Assembly (NCBI GenBank): GCA_033977485.1
Contig: CM066987.1
Span: 86,150,588 to 86,214,587 of the forward strand
Direction: 5' to 3'
DNA: 64,000 nucleotides
Origin: Hydrangea macrophylla
Lineage: Eukaryota > Streptophyta > Magnoliopsida > Cornales > Hydrangeaceae
Shown: positions 1 through 9,736 of the stretch, in pieces
Layout of the letters: each line of letters begins with the position of its first letter
How positions within the stretch are numbered: position 1 is the stretch's first letter
Program-made: the position numbers and the translations under genes
Notes under the pieces: generated by a model
What the model saw: only the letters and a program-made list of their open reading frames with translations
The model's database searches: none
Told to the model about the DNA's origin: nothing

Positions 1-59
1 GAAAGAGGACCCCAACGTTTTTATGAAAACCCAGCAGTTTTGAGGAAGAAGACAGAGTT

Positions 60-164
60 CAATCGATTGCCATAGAGTTCAATCGATTGATATTCCAATC
101 GATTGACATTATTCCAATCGATTGACATTATTTCAATCGATTGACATTATTTCCAATCGATTGG
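60..164. repeat. CAATCGATTG palindrome array, downstream cluster (5' LTR copy)
   Basis: Six copies of the perfect 10-bp palindrome CAATCGATTG, mostly followed by ACATTATT-like spacers, at intervals of about 17-23 bp. The same array is at 5656-5760 in the 3' LTR. It lies downstream of the predicted start of transcription, so it should be part of the element RNA. Confidence 0.9.
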
Positions 165-713
165 GTAAGAGCAGAATGTTGTTTATCTATTGTTATATGT
201 TATGAGCTGATTGTAATGAACCCAAGCTGTTAATGGTTGTACCATACGTGATATTGGATATGTGCTTAGTCAACATGATACTACGTTAGCCTTATATGAT
301 GTTCATATTAATGTTACAAGATGAACTGTTTATTATTTACTGTCGATATGAGATGCTCTAATGGTTAAGTAACTGCCATATGTTATTGCCAAATTGAATA
401 GTAGAACGGAACACGACAGCATGTTAATAATGAATTAATAAGTAGATATGTTGAATACAGAGCATGTGGTATTTCCTGTACTTAGTATATGAGCATTTCA
501 CAACATGTGTCAGCATGCATGGGATAGTGATGTGAAGAGGTAAGAAGATCTGATGAGAAATGGGATATTGATATGAAGAGATGAGAAGATATGATGAGAA
601 ATGGGATATGTGAGTTATATGGAATAATGAGATATGTGTACTTGGATCCGTGGGATCAACGACTGACGAGTCGGGTGGACGTGGGATGGTTAGAGTTCCT
701 AGTGCGCCTCTCG

Positions 714-905
714 CTGTTGAAGACGTCCAGTGATGCGTATGCACTGTTGAATACGTCCAGTGTACCGTTGAAGACGTCCGACTAGTGCTCTAATGTATTC
801 TCAGCTGTGTAGACGACCAGTGAGGGTATACGCATCGTTGAAGACGTCCGATGTGCCGTTCTATTGTTTACAGATAGGTGGTACCGTGTAGACGACCGGT
901 AACCC
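714..905. repeat. GACGTC-containing short repeats in LTR
   Basis: GTTGAAGACGTCC and close variants occur four times and GTGTAGACGACC twice within about 190 bp, with AGTG-type spacers. The core GACGTC is a palindrome. Repeated at 6310-6501 in the 3' LTR. Confidence 0.75.
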
Positions 906-1781
906 TATCAAGGGATTTTGGGATCTATTGCCTAGTCGGGTGATTCCGATTGGCATTACTGTATTGACGAAAGGATTTTTAGATTGGTATTATGGGATCG
1001 ACGTATGGATACGGATGAGAATAAGAACATGGATATGGATGTGAATATGGGAATGTTTAGTATGACGATGGTTCCGTCGTGGATTCAGCGTCCCGACATA
1101 AAGGTAGATGCATGGGTGGTTGTACGGTTACATGCATGGATTTGGTGAATACGTGATGAGATATGTTATACCATGATGTTTATCCTTGTCATTACTTAAT
1201 ATGATTTCTGTTATTATTGATTCATGTATAGTTTAATCAGACCTCTGCTATGTCCGTGAGTGACGTCATTGATAAGAGATTAACCGCATTTTAAGATGAT
1301 GAACAATAGCGGTGAGGAGTGTTGTTTAATGTACTCACTCAGCTTTGTATTCGAAGCTGATGGCGTTTATGCCCTGGACATTCCAATGTCTAGAGCTTGG
1401 CAGGTAGTAAGGACGGAAGGCCGACGTTTCGCCGGACGTGGAGCTAAAGGCTTGAAGACGAAGACGTGCTGCTTGTAATAGTTAGTTTGTATAACTGTTA
1501 TTATTGTTATAGGCTTCAGACTCTAAGCCAGCTGTTATAATAGATTTAGTAGACTTTTATAATTGGTACTTGGGCATCTGTTGCTGTCATACCTTTTATA
1601 GTTTCCGCTGTAGCCTCTGATTATGTTAATAAGATATGTTCTATGAATAGCATCCTCCCTATCGTGGTGTTTGTTGGTTTGAGTAGATGACAACGCGGTT
1701 ATTCACCCGTCATTCCCTATGGACCCATAAAGGAAATTTATTTTTCTCTATTTATGCTGCTCCGGGGCGTGACAGGATTTT

Positions 1782-1794
1782 TGGTATCAGAGCC
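1782..1794 (+). other. Primer-binding site (tRNA-iMet type)
   Basis: TGGTATCAGAGCC starts eight bases after the 5' LTR end. It is the common plant primer site complementary to the 3' end of initiator tRNA-Met, and it fixes the LTR inner boundary at 1774. Confidence 0.9.
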
Positions 1795-2502
1795 TAGGTT
1801 TCAGTTGTTAACCGCTTGTCTTTTGTGATTGGAACCTGAGTTCTAAGTTAATATCGATAGCATGAGGATTAGTTGAGATGAGATAGAACTGGAATCTTGT
1901 CATGTAGACGAGAAGTTTGAAGAATCCATCAGAGAATGTTTCGTTAACAGGTAGTAACTGCTAGAGCCGATAAGAATCGTTAGAACTGTTGATAGCTGAG
2001 TTCACGGAGAACAAGGCGTTGAGAATTAGTTGTGGTTGTGGAGATCCTATAAATATAGAGCCGTTGGATTTTAGACGCTGATGAATTCCTGAGCGATCTC
2101 AGAGCAGTCGGTATGATCTAGAAATAGAAAGAGGTTTAGGATAAGATTATCCTGTTACCTTGAGCCACATGTTAGTTGAGTGGTCTCACATGTTAGTTGA
2201 GTAGTATTCGTAGTTTGGAACCTGGGAATGGAAATAGAATGTTTAGATTTGACGTTACGCGTAGAACCTATAGTTTCGTAACCCGTGTCTTGAGCATAGA
2301 TATATTGGAGTACGCTTGGTAGATAGACTGACCTCTATGGTTATATTCTTATATCCGTATTGCTTAATGTGATCGTATTATATAGTGGTACTATATATTG
2401 GTTACCACATGTTTTGTTCTTGCTGGAGCTGTAAGATAGAATGCGTCTGACCGAATAGATTTTCATTGTAGGTAGCGACACCGAACACTAACAGTACTCG
2501 CT

Positions 2503-3642
2503 ATGGTTAGGACGACTCGAGGAAACCAGAGCCAGCTGAATGGAGTATCTGATAGAGTACCTCCTGAGATAGATCCAACAGGAATGATTGGAGTTTTCAT
2601 CCGTCGCATAGAACAAGTTATCAATCGTGCAGATCATGTCATCGACAATGAAGCACCAGTACGACAAACAAGAGTCAAGCTGCTAAAGGAATTTCGTGCT
2701 CTTCAACCAGAGACCTTTACCGGATTAACGGGAGCATGGCAAGCTGAGCAATGGATTCGCCAGATAGAATTGATATTTGAGGTACTTGAATGTACTGACA
2801 CTGAGAAAAGATATTTGGCCGTATTTCAACTGACATTCTCAGCAGCAGATTGGTGGGACGCAGTGAAAGCTACGATAGGTGAAGAAGCTGTAGGAAGGAT
2901 GACTTGGGAATCATTCAAGACCCGATTTCTAGAAAAGTACTTTCCAGAATCTGAGAAGAACAAAAAGGAGATGGAGTTCATACAATTAATCCAAGGTAGT
3001 TTTACAGTGCCAGAATATACAACTCAATTTGAGAGGCTATCACGATTTGCACCGCATATGATCGATACACCAAGAAGGAAGATCAAAAGATATCATCAAG
3101 GACTAGTTCCACATATCCGTCATATGACTATAGGACATTTAGATCAATCTTTCGAAGCTCTGGTAGAAATGGCAACGAAGCTAGAAGACGATACTCAGAT
3201 TAGTGAAGGACCATACTTTGATAAAATATTTCCAGAGTACGATCAGTTTCTCCTAACGGATCAGAGAGGAAGAGATAGTCAGGTTGTGTTGGCCGCTAAC
3301 CGAGTTCAACAAGGAAACACAGAGAAAAGTTACATAGGCAACCGCCAGAAGCGCAAGAGATTTGAGAATGACAAGAACGAATCAAAACCAGTGACGACTC
3401 CAACACAACATAGGGAACGAGATATCTGCTATAATTGTGGAGTACAAGGACACCATTCCCAAGAATGCAGAGCGGTAAAGAAATCTAATGGACGAGGAAT
3501 ACGATGTTTCAACTGTGGTAAATTTGGTCATGTCCGTAAGTTTTGTCCAGAACTGGAGATGCAACACAATGTTCCGTCGCAACAAGTATCACGAGGGCAA
3601 ACTCGCCATACAAATAATTGGTCTCAACTTAGACAAGGATGA
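2503..3642 (+). CDS. Retrotransposon Gag protein, 379 aa
   Basis: Nucleocapsid precursor that would package the element RNA into virus-like particles in the cytoplasm. The N-terminal 60 residues are basic and unconserved. Residues of about 75-200 form a retrotransposon-gag domain, recognisable by a WQAEQWIRQIE segment, the ADWWD motif and FLEKYFPES. Two CCHC zinc knuckles follow: CYNCGVQGHHSQEC near residues 309-322 and CFNCGKFGHVRKFC near 335-348. The ORF is open from ATG to stop with no lesion, although the region behind it has lost its pol. The first in-frame ATG after the leader was taken as start. Intact gag beside decayed pol fits a parasite that relies on another element's enzymes. Confidence 0.92.
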   Translation: MVRTTRGNQSQLNGVSDRVPPEIDPTGMIGVFIRRIEQVINRADHVIDNEAPVRQTRVKLLKEFRALQPETFTGLTGAWQAEQWIRQIELIFEVLECTDTEKRYLAVFQLTFSAADWWDAVKATIGEEAVGRMTWESFKTRFLEKYFPESEKNKKEMEFIQLIQGSFTVPEYTTQFERLSRFAPHMIDTPRRKIKRYHQGLVPHIRHMTIGHLDQSFEALVEMATKLEDDTQISEGPYFDKIFPEYDQFLLTDQRGRDSQVVLAANRVQQGNTEKSYIGNRQKRKRFENDKNESKPVTTPTQHRERDICYNCGVQGHHSQECRAVKKSNGRGIRCFNCGKFGHVRKFCPELEMQHNVPSQQVSRGQTRHTNNWSQLRQG

Positions 3643-4877
3643 TGGACAAAAGGTACAACACTTAGCACCTACATTTTGTATTACATATGATCCTGATATT
3701 GCAAGAAATTTAGCATTGTGTGATTTGATTTAAAAGGGATTAGCCTACACCATAAATTGTAGATATCCAAACAACTCGTTTGACACTGATCGACAATAGT
3801 TCAAGTATAGATATAACATCATTTGCATCCCATATGACTTCTTTTGCATCCTTATATGACGTCAATTGCCTCCCTATCGAAAGACTATGCCAACCGTTGG
3901 TAAGTTGGACAGAGATTAGAGATGAAGAATCTCAATTTTCGTTAGATGTAGCTTAACAAGAGAGGATGAACTAGAAGATTGCGAGTATACGAGAAGAGAT
4001 ACGAGTAACGCAGAGACAACACCAGAACTTTCAAAAGAGTATCGCAGAGGATTCTTTTCGACACCGATTGTCTGTTGCTTTCATCCAGTCAAGAAGTTAT
4101 ACAATAGATCGACTCACGATATCAGTATGTAGTTCTGCCTAACCTATTTGATTAGTACGTGGGAGTAAAACGAGTATTCAACGGATGATATAACCTCGAG
4201 AGATGATTATATGAATAATACATGGGAATTTGGAGACACATGAGGAAGTTCGAATCAACAACTACGATATTAGAGTCACGAATGCTTTCAAGTCAATATC
4301 CTGAGGGACGACGATAATAACACGGGAGTTAACAAGGACGTCGTGTGCAACACGAGGCTGACTAATAACATTGACGATCGTAACAAGAAGTCCAGAGATA
4401 AGAAGACAGTCAACTGATGACGCAGTAGAGACATTGTCAACACAGTGTGAAGCATCTTCGAAACCAGAGTAGACGGCAACGCTTCGCTACAACTTAGACG
4501 GTATTAGAACACTTGATCGATAGAACCCTTACACCGTAGAGTTTGGCACGAGTAAGGAACCTTGTGTGTTTAGAGACTAGCTGTTTTAGATTTGTGAGAT
4601 GATTAGATTTTGTTACCTAGAACTTTTCTTGAAGTTCGACATACGAATTTTCATATAGCTAACCCAAGGATTGATAGTTGTTACCCTAGCACTTATAGAT
4701 CGTTGATAACTTTGCATCGCGTGTTTAGAACTTAATCCGTTGGCCGCTGATGTGATCGTTTATGTAAAACGAGAACTTGAGCATTTAGAGTATGTCTTCC
4801 GAGATGATTTGTGTGTTTATTTGAGGGCCTACTGCTTCAGATTTCGAGGACGAAATCTTTTGATGAGTGGTGGATGA
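3643..4877 (+). pseudogene. Decayed pol remnant and 3' end of internal region
   Basis: No ORF over 82 codons. Around 3780-3840 one frame reads LIDNSSSIDITSFASHMT, which resembles a retroviral-type aspartic protease around its active site (normally D-T/S-G) with the active site altered. At 4841-4860 the sequence CGAGGACGAAATCTTTTG matches the conserved end of chromovirus pol. Nothing like RT, RNase H or a full integrase is visible, so most of pol was deleted and the rest decayed. A weak purine-rich tract (GAGTGGTGGATGA) precedes the 3' LTR. Confidence 0.6.
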
Positions 4878-4968
4878 TGTAATACCCTGTATTTTGGTAT
4901 ATTAATAAGACCTGATATTTCATTTCTATACTCGTATAAACTTTCTCTTCCTTTTGGTGAAATTTTGA

Positions 4969-5185
4969 TACCAATCGATTGATAAGTTTTCCCAATCGAT
5001 TGACACTTTTCAGATACCAATCGATTGACATGTTCCCAATCGATTGACATTCTACCAACTAAAATTGATGACGTGTCAACATCCCAATCGATTGCCATCT
5101 TCTTCAATCGATTGACATTATTTCCAATCGATTGACATCAAATATCTGTCTCCAATCGATTGACATAGAGTTCAATCGATTGACA
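4969..5185. repeat. CAATCGATTG palindrome array, U3 cluster
   Basis: Nine copies of CAATCGATTG, most as CCAATCGATTGACA, spaced 15-45 bp apart, upstream of the TATA box and therefore in U3. With the downstream cluster this gives 15 copies per LTR. Confidence 0.9.
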
Positions 5186-5243
5186 TAAGCTGAGAAACAA
5201 TTTCTTCTTTCCTTCAGCTTTGAACGTGTGGCACTCTTAACCC

Positions 5244-5251
5244 CTATATAT
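5244..5251 (+). promoter_or_regulatory. LTR TATA box
   Basis: TATATATA preceded by CCCC, about 55 bp after the U3 palindrome array and about 130 bp before the GA-rich tract. It is the best core-promoter candidate of this LTR. Confidence 0.65.
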
Positions 5252-5474
5252 ACTTGTTAATTTGTGGCCTTGGGCCAAGTTTTGGCAGCCTTGGGAGGGA
5301 GAGATACATACTCTCATATATATATACACATATATATTGTATATATATTACACACACACACTCTTGGGTGGAGAGAAGGAAAAGAAGAAGAGGAGGAGGA
5401 GGAGACCAGAGAGAGAACAGAGACGGACAGAGAAAGAGAGAGCAGAGAAGAAAGAGAGAGGAAAGAGAACCACC

Positions 5475-5523
5475 ATGGCCGCCGCCGCGGAGCTCGGGAC
5501 GCCGTCAACGGACCGCCGGGAGA
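5475..5523 (+). other. Putative short 5' exon in LTR leader
   Basis: ACCACCATGG is a near-ideal plant start context. The frame gives MAAAAELGTPSTDRRER and runs into AGAGGTGAGT, a strong splice donor at 5523/5524. The segment is GC-rich, unlike the AT-rich LTR around it. It could be an element exon spliced towards gag, or a captured host first exon. No acceptor was identified. Confidence 0.45.
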
Positions 5524-7370
5524 GGTGAGTTTATTAACTCACTCAAAGAGGTTTGTTTTGTGATGTTTATGTGTGTATAATAACGTGCATGAAGAGGAAA
5601 GAGGACCCCAACGTTTTTATAAAAACCCAGCAGTTTTGAGGAAGAAGACAGAGTTCAATCGATTGCCATAGAGTTCAATCGATTGATATTCCAATCGATT
5701 GACATTATTCCAATCGATTGACATTATTTCAATCGATTGACATTATTTCCAATCGATTGGGTAAGAACAGAATGTTGTTTATCTATTGTTATATGTTATG
5801 AGCTGATTGTAATGAACCCAAGCTGTTAATGGTTGTACCATACGTGATATTGGATATGTGCTTAGTCAACATGATACTACGTTAGCCTTATATGATGTTC
5901 ATATTAATGTTACAAGATGAACTGTTTATTATTTACTGTCGATATGAGATGCTCTAATGGTTAAGTAACTGCCATATGTTATTGCCAAACTGAATAGTAG
6001 AACGGAACACGACAGCATGTTAATAATGAATTAATAAGTAGATATGTTGAATACAGAGCATGTGGTATTTCCTGTACTTAGTATATGAGCATTTCACAAC
6101 ATGTGTCAGCATGCATGGGATAGTGATGTGAAGAGGTAAGAAGATCTGATGAGAAATGGGATATTGATATGAAGAGATGAGAAGATATGATGAGAAATGG
6201 GATATGTGAGTTATATGGAATAATGAGATATGTGTACTTGGATCCGTGGGATCAACGACTGACGAGTCGGGTGGACGTGGGATGGTTAGAGTTCCTAGTG
6301 CGCCTCTCGCTGTTGAAGACGTCCAGTGATGCGTATGCACTGTTGAAGACGTCCAGTGTACCGTTGAAGACGTCCGGCTAGTGCTCTAATGTATTCTCAG
6401 CTGTGTAGACGACCAGTGAGGGTATACGCATCGTTGAAGACGTCCGATGTGCCGTTCTATTGTTTACAGATAGGTGGTACCGTGTAGACGACCGGTAACC
6501 CTATCAAGGGATTTTGGGATCTATTGCCTAGTCGGGTGATTCCGATTGGCATTACTGTATTGACGAAAGGATTTTCAGATTGGTATTATGGGATCGACGT
6601 ATGGATACGGATGAGAATAAGAACATGGATATGGATGTGAATATGGGAATGTTTAGTATGACGATGGTTCCGTCGTGGATTCAGCGTCCCGACATAAAGG
6701 TAGATGCATGGGTGGTTGTACGGTTACATGCATGGATTTGGTGAATACGTGATGAGATATGTTATACCATGATGTTTATCCTTGTCATTACTTAATATGA
6801 TTTCTGTTATTATTGATTCATGTATAGTTTAATCAGACCTCTGCTATGTCCGTGAGTGACGTCATTGATAAGAGATTAACCGCATTTTAAGATGCTGAAT
6901 AATAGCGGTGAGGAGTGTTGTTTAATGTACTCACTCAGCTTTGTATTCGAAGCTGATGGCGTTTATGCCCTGGACATTCCAATGTCTAGAGCTTGGCAGG
7001 TAGTAAGGACGGAAGGCCGACGTTTCGCCGGACGTGGAGCTAAAGGCTTGAAGACGAAGACGTGCTGCTTGTAATAGTTAGTTTGTATAACTGTTATTAT
7101 TGTTATAGGCTTCAGACTCTAAGCCAGCTGTTATAATAGATTTAGTAGACTTTTATAATTGGTACTTGGGCATCTGTTGCTGTCATACCTTTTATAGTTT
7201 CCGCTGTAGCCTCTGATTATGTTAATAAGATATGTTCTATGAATAGCATCCTCCCTATCGTGGTGTTTGTTGGTTTGAGTAGATGACAACGCGGTTATTC
7301 ACCCGTCATTCCCTATGGACCCATAAAGGAAATTTATTTTTCTCTATTTATGCTGCTCCGGGGCGTGACA

Positions 7371-8247
7371 GTCAGTGCCGCGGCAGCACTGCTCCTCCTT
7401 CGTCCAGATAATGCTGTTTAGGCCCCCTGAGGTTCCGGTATTCGCGAAAAGTCCCTATTTCGTCCAAAATTCACAGAAAATGCGTATGAACTCCAAATTG
7501 AGGTTGTGATATACCGTTGAAAAGGTAATGGAGTCTACTTTACACAAAAAATAGTTCGGGGATAGGTCACTTTGAAAAGTTTTACGGTATTCGCGATAAA
7601 AGCTGATTTGATCGCCTTTTTCGGATTTGGAAATCCATAATAAATTCGTTTTAAATCCAGGGATTATGTGCGATATACCGTTGGAAAGCTATTGACCTCT
7701 AGTATCCATGAAAAATATTTGAAAATTGTTTCGGTGCCCGGATTCCAAAGTCAAATCTTGGTCAAACTGGTCAAACCTGGGATTCCCTGGAAGTTCTGGG
7801 AACCTCCGGGAGCTCCCAGGAGCCGACGTTTTCGCTCGATTCTCTTTTAAAACTTATTTTAATACATTTTTAATGATTCCGGTGAATTCGGCCAATTTTG
7901 GTCAAACTTGGTCAAACTCGGTCAAACTTGGTCAAACTCTGGTCAAACCTGGTCAAACCTTGGTCAAACCGGTCAACGGGGACTTTTGGGGAACTTCCGG
8001 GACTTCTGGGGGTCTCTGGGAGCTGACGATTTCTTCCGGTTTTACTTAAAAACTCATTTTATCATTTTTTTATGACATAGTATGTTTTCAGAACTTCGGG
8101 ACCAAATCTGGGAGTCTTCGGGCTTTCAGGGGTATTTTGGTCAATTTGAGCATTCTGAGAGATAGAGCCGACTTTCGAGAGTTCTTTTGAGTCTTTTACG
8201 ATCATTGTGAACCACCAAGCTATGGGTCTCCTAAATCTGATAGCCGA
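7371..8247 (-). repeat. Tat/Ogre-lineage LTR fragment, inverted
   Basis: Matches, reversed, the first 870 or so bases of the LTR at 16789, including GTCAAACTTGG-type repeats and the GC hairpin at 7374-7390. The LTR tip (TGTAGACACCCC) and 388 bp of adjoining internal sequence are missing: the match breaks at GATAGCCGAC and resumes with 3'-UTR sequence. The TR-GAG element abuts it exactly at the GC hairpin. Confidence 0.8.
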
Positions 8248-9671
8248 CGCTGGTGACTGTGATGTGGCGGATGACTCGGATAAGGACACCGAGGACTAGG
8301 AGGCTCAAGGTCTGGGGCAAAACTTCTGAAACTTGGGAAGTGTGTTTTGCAAATGAGTGAGACAGATCAGATGTGGTTCGTTTAGCAGATGACAGCCAAA
8401 GGTGACCGAGGGATTTTGTGATGAAAATGGACAGATGAGAAAGCTTGTGATAATCGGGAGATCAGTATGCGGGACATGTTCTGATTGTTCCCGATGGCTG
8501 ATTTTCGGGAGTCAGTTCCTCTTTTGTTACTTTCCACTGATGGTAGTGGGAGCTGATATTTTTGGTTTGTGTCGCAGGGTTCTCGGAGAATCTCTTTTCT
8601 TGATTGGGAACCAGGATCCATCTCTGAACCTCTCACGGTTAATCAAATCTTTCGATGCTCAATCCAAGAAGGCCGGTCAGGGCCTCCGGGAGCTAGTATC
8701 TGTCTACTTCTGTCCTCGGGGGAAATGTAGGTGTTCTCGGAGAATCTCTTTCCTTAATCGGGAATCAGGACCCATCTCTGAATCTCTCACGGTTGATCGA
8801 ATCTTTCTGCGCTCAATCCAAGAGGGCCGGTCGGGGCTTCCGGGAACTGGTATCTGTCTACTTCTGTCCTCGGAGGATGATATGGGGTTCTCGGGGAATC
8901 TCTTTTCTTGATCGGGGACCAGGACCCATCTCTAAATCTCTCACGGTTGATCAAATCTTTCGATACTCAATCCAAAAGGGCCGATCAGGGCTTCCGGGAG
9001 CTGGTATCTTTCTGTTTTTGTCCTCGGATGATGATATGGGGTTCTCGGGGAATCTATTTTCTTGATCGGGGACCAGGATCTATCTCTGAATTTCTCACGG
9101 TTGATCAAAATATGTCGGTGTTCAATCCAAGAGAGCCTGTCGGGGCTTCCGGGAGCTGGTATCTGTCTACTTTTTTCCTCGGGGGATGATGTAGGTGTTC
9201 TCGGGGAATCTCTTTTCTTGATCGAGGACCAGGACCCATCTCTGAATCTCTCACGGTTGATCAAAATATGTCGATGCTCAATCCAAGAGGGCCGGTTAGG
9301 GCTTCCCGGAGCTGGTATCTTTCTATTTTTGTCCTCGGGGGATAATGCAGGGTTCTCAGGGAATCTCTTTTTCTATTTTTGGTGCCTCGGCCAAAATCCA
9401 GGATTCGTTCTCGGAACTCTCGTGCTTGATCAAAATTTGCGACGGTTGTTCTAAAAATAGCCGATTCGGGTCCTCGGGAGTTAATTTTTTTCAGTTTCTG
9501 CCTGCTGGGGTAGTTCTGACAACTTTTAACCTGCTTGGGGTAAAACCTCATAAATCTTGGCCGAAATGGGCCACCGGGGCTGATCGGGGCCAAAAATGGG
9601 CTGAAAAAGGCCAAAACGGGTCAAAACGGGGCAAAATGGAGCAAAACGGGGCGAAGCGAAACCCGCGGGGA
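8248..9671 (-). mobile_element. Inverted 3'-UTR piece of a Tat/Ogre element
   Basis: Reverse-complement match to 14990-16400 of the neighbouring plus-strand element, with the same 155-bp tandem array and the same GGGGCAAAA/CGGGTCAAAA run near 9580-9660. Chance ORFs appear across the tandem units in several frames but none has a recognisable domain. Confidence 0.8.
8590..9372 (-). repeat. 154-bp tandem repeat array (Tat 3' UTR)
   Basis: About five units. The landmark TTGATCGGGGACCAGG and its variants recur near 8600, 8754, 8908, 9062 and 9218, giving steps of 154, 154, 154 and 156. Tat/Ogre elements are known to carry hypervariable tandem repeats between pol and the 3' LTR. Confidence 0.88.
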
Positions 9672-9673
9672 GT

Positions 9674-9736
9674 AGTGCCGCGGCGGCACTGGGCCACTGC
9701 CGCAGCGGCAGTTGGCCAGTGCCGCGGCGGCACTGG
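9674..9736. repeat. Three tandem GC-rich perfect hairpins
   Basis: AGTGCCGCGGCGGCACT, then ACTGCCGCAGCGGCAGT, then AGTGCCGCGGCGGCACT. Each has 8-bp perfect arms around one central base, separated by GGGCC and TGGCC. Related copies lie at 7374, 14943-14990, 17655-17700 and 28015-28055. This copy marks the junction between inverted 3'-UTR sequence (left) and forward LTR sequence (right). Confidence 0.9.

Larger units (their letters stand above)
1..1774 (+). repeat. 5' LTR of TR-GAG element (truncated by window)
   Basis: Same sequence as 5597-7370; ends in GGGCGTGACA just before the primer site. The missing first 718 bases would include the U3 palindrome array and TATA box seen in the 3' copy. 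Short ORFs of 60-106 codons recur identically in both LTRs and show no coding signature. Confidence 0.93.
1..7370 (+). mobile_element. Gag-only LTR retrotransposon (TR-GAG type), 5' end outside window
   Basis: The 5' LTR (cut by the window start) and the 3' LTR align with a constant offset of 5,596 bases and no indels. The internal region, 1775-4877, has a tRNA-iMet-type primer site, a leader without a convincing gene (1795-2502), one intact gag ORF and then 1.2 kb without a long ORF. This is the layout of TR-GAG elements: LTRs plus gag, no pol. The gag type and the TGTAATACCC...GCGTGACA LTR ends point to the Ty3/gypsy chromovirus side. By eye I count 8 substitutions in 1,774 aligned LTR bases (about 0.45%), so the insertion is recent. 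The base after the 3' LTR begins GTCAG, but the matching left target duplication lies outside the window. Confidence 0.88.
4878..7370 (+). repeat. 3' LTR of TR-GAG element, 2,493 bp
   Basis: Begins TGTAATACCC and ends GGGCGTGACA. In order it holds a nine-copy CAATCGATTG array (4969-5185), a TATA box (5244-5251), a GA-rich leader (5375-5470), a Kozak-like ATG with a following splice donor (5475-5528), a six-copy CAATCGATTG array (5656-5760) and GACGTC repeats (6310-6501). Confidence 0.93.

Noticed and set aside
424..744. 106-codon minus-strand ORF, repeated at 6020-6340
   Set aside because: Inside the LTR, low-complexity composition, no domain; present twice only because the LTR is.
4969..5185. 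CRISPR-like appearance of the CAATCGATTG array
   Set aside because: Repeats are only 10 bp, spacers are alike and vary in length, there are no cas genes, and the array lies in a plant LTR.
5254..5580. Basic RKRRR-rich ORFs of about 90-108 codons in several frames
   Set aside because: Products of the GA microsatellite; only the ATG at 5475 has a convincing context.
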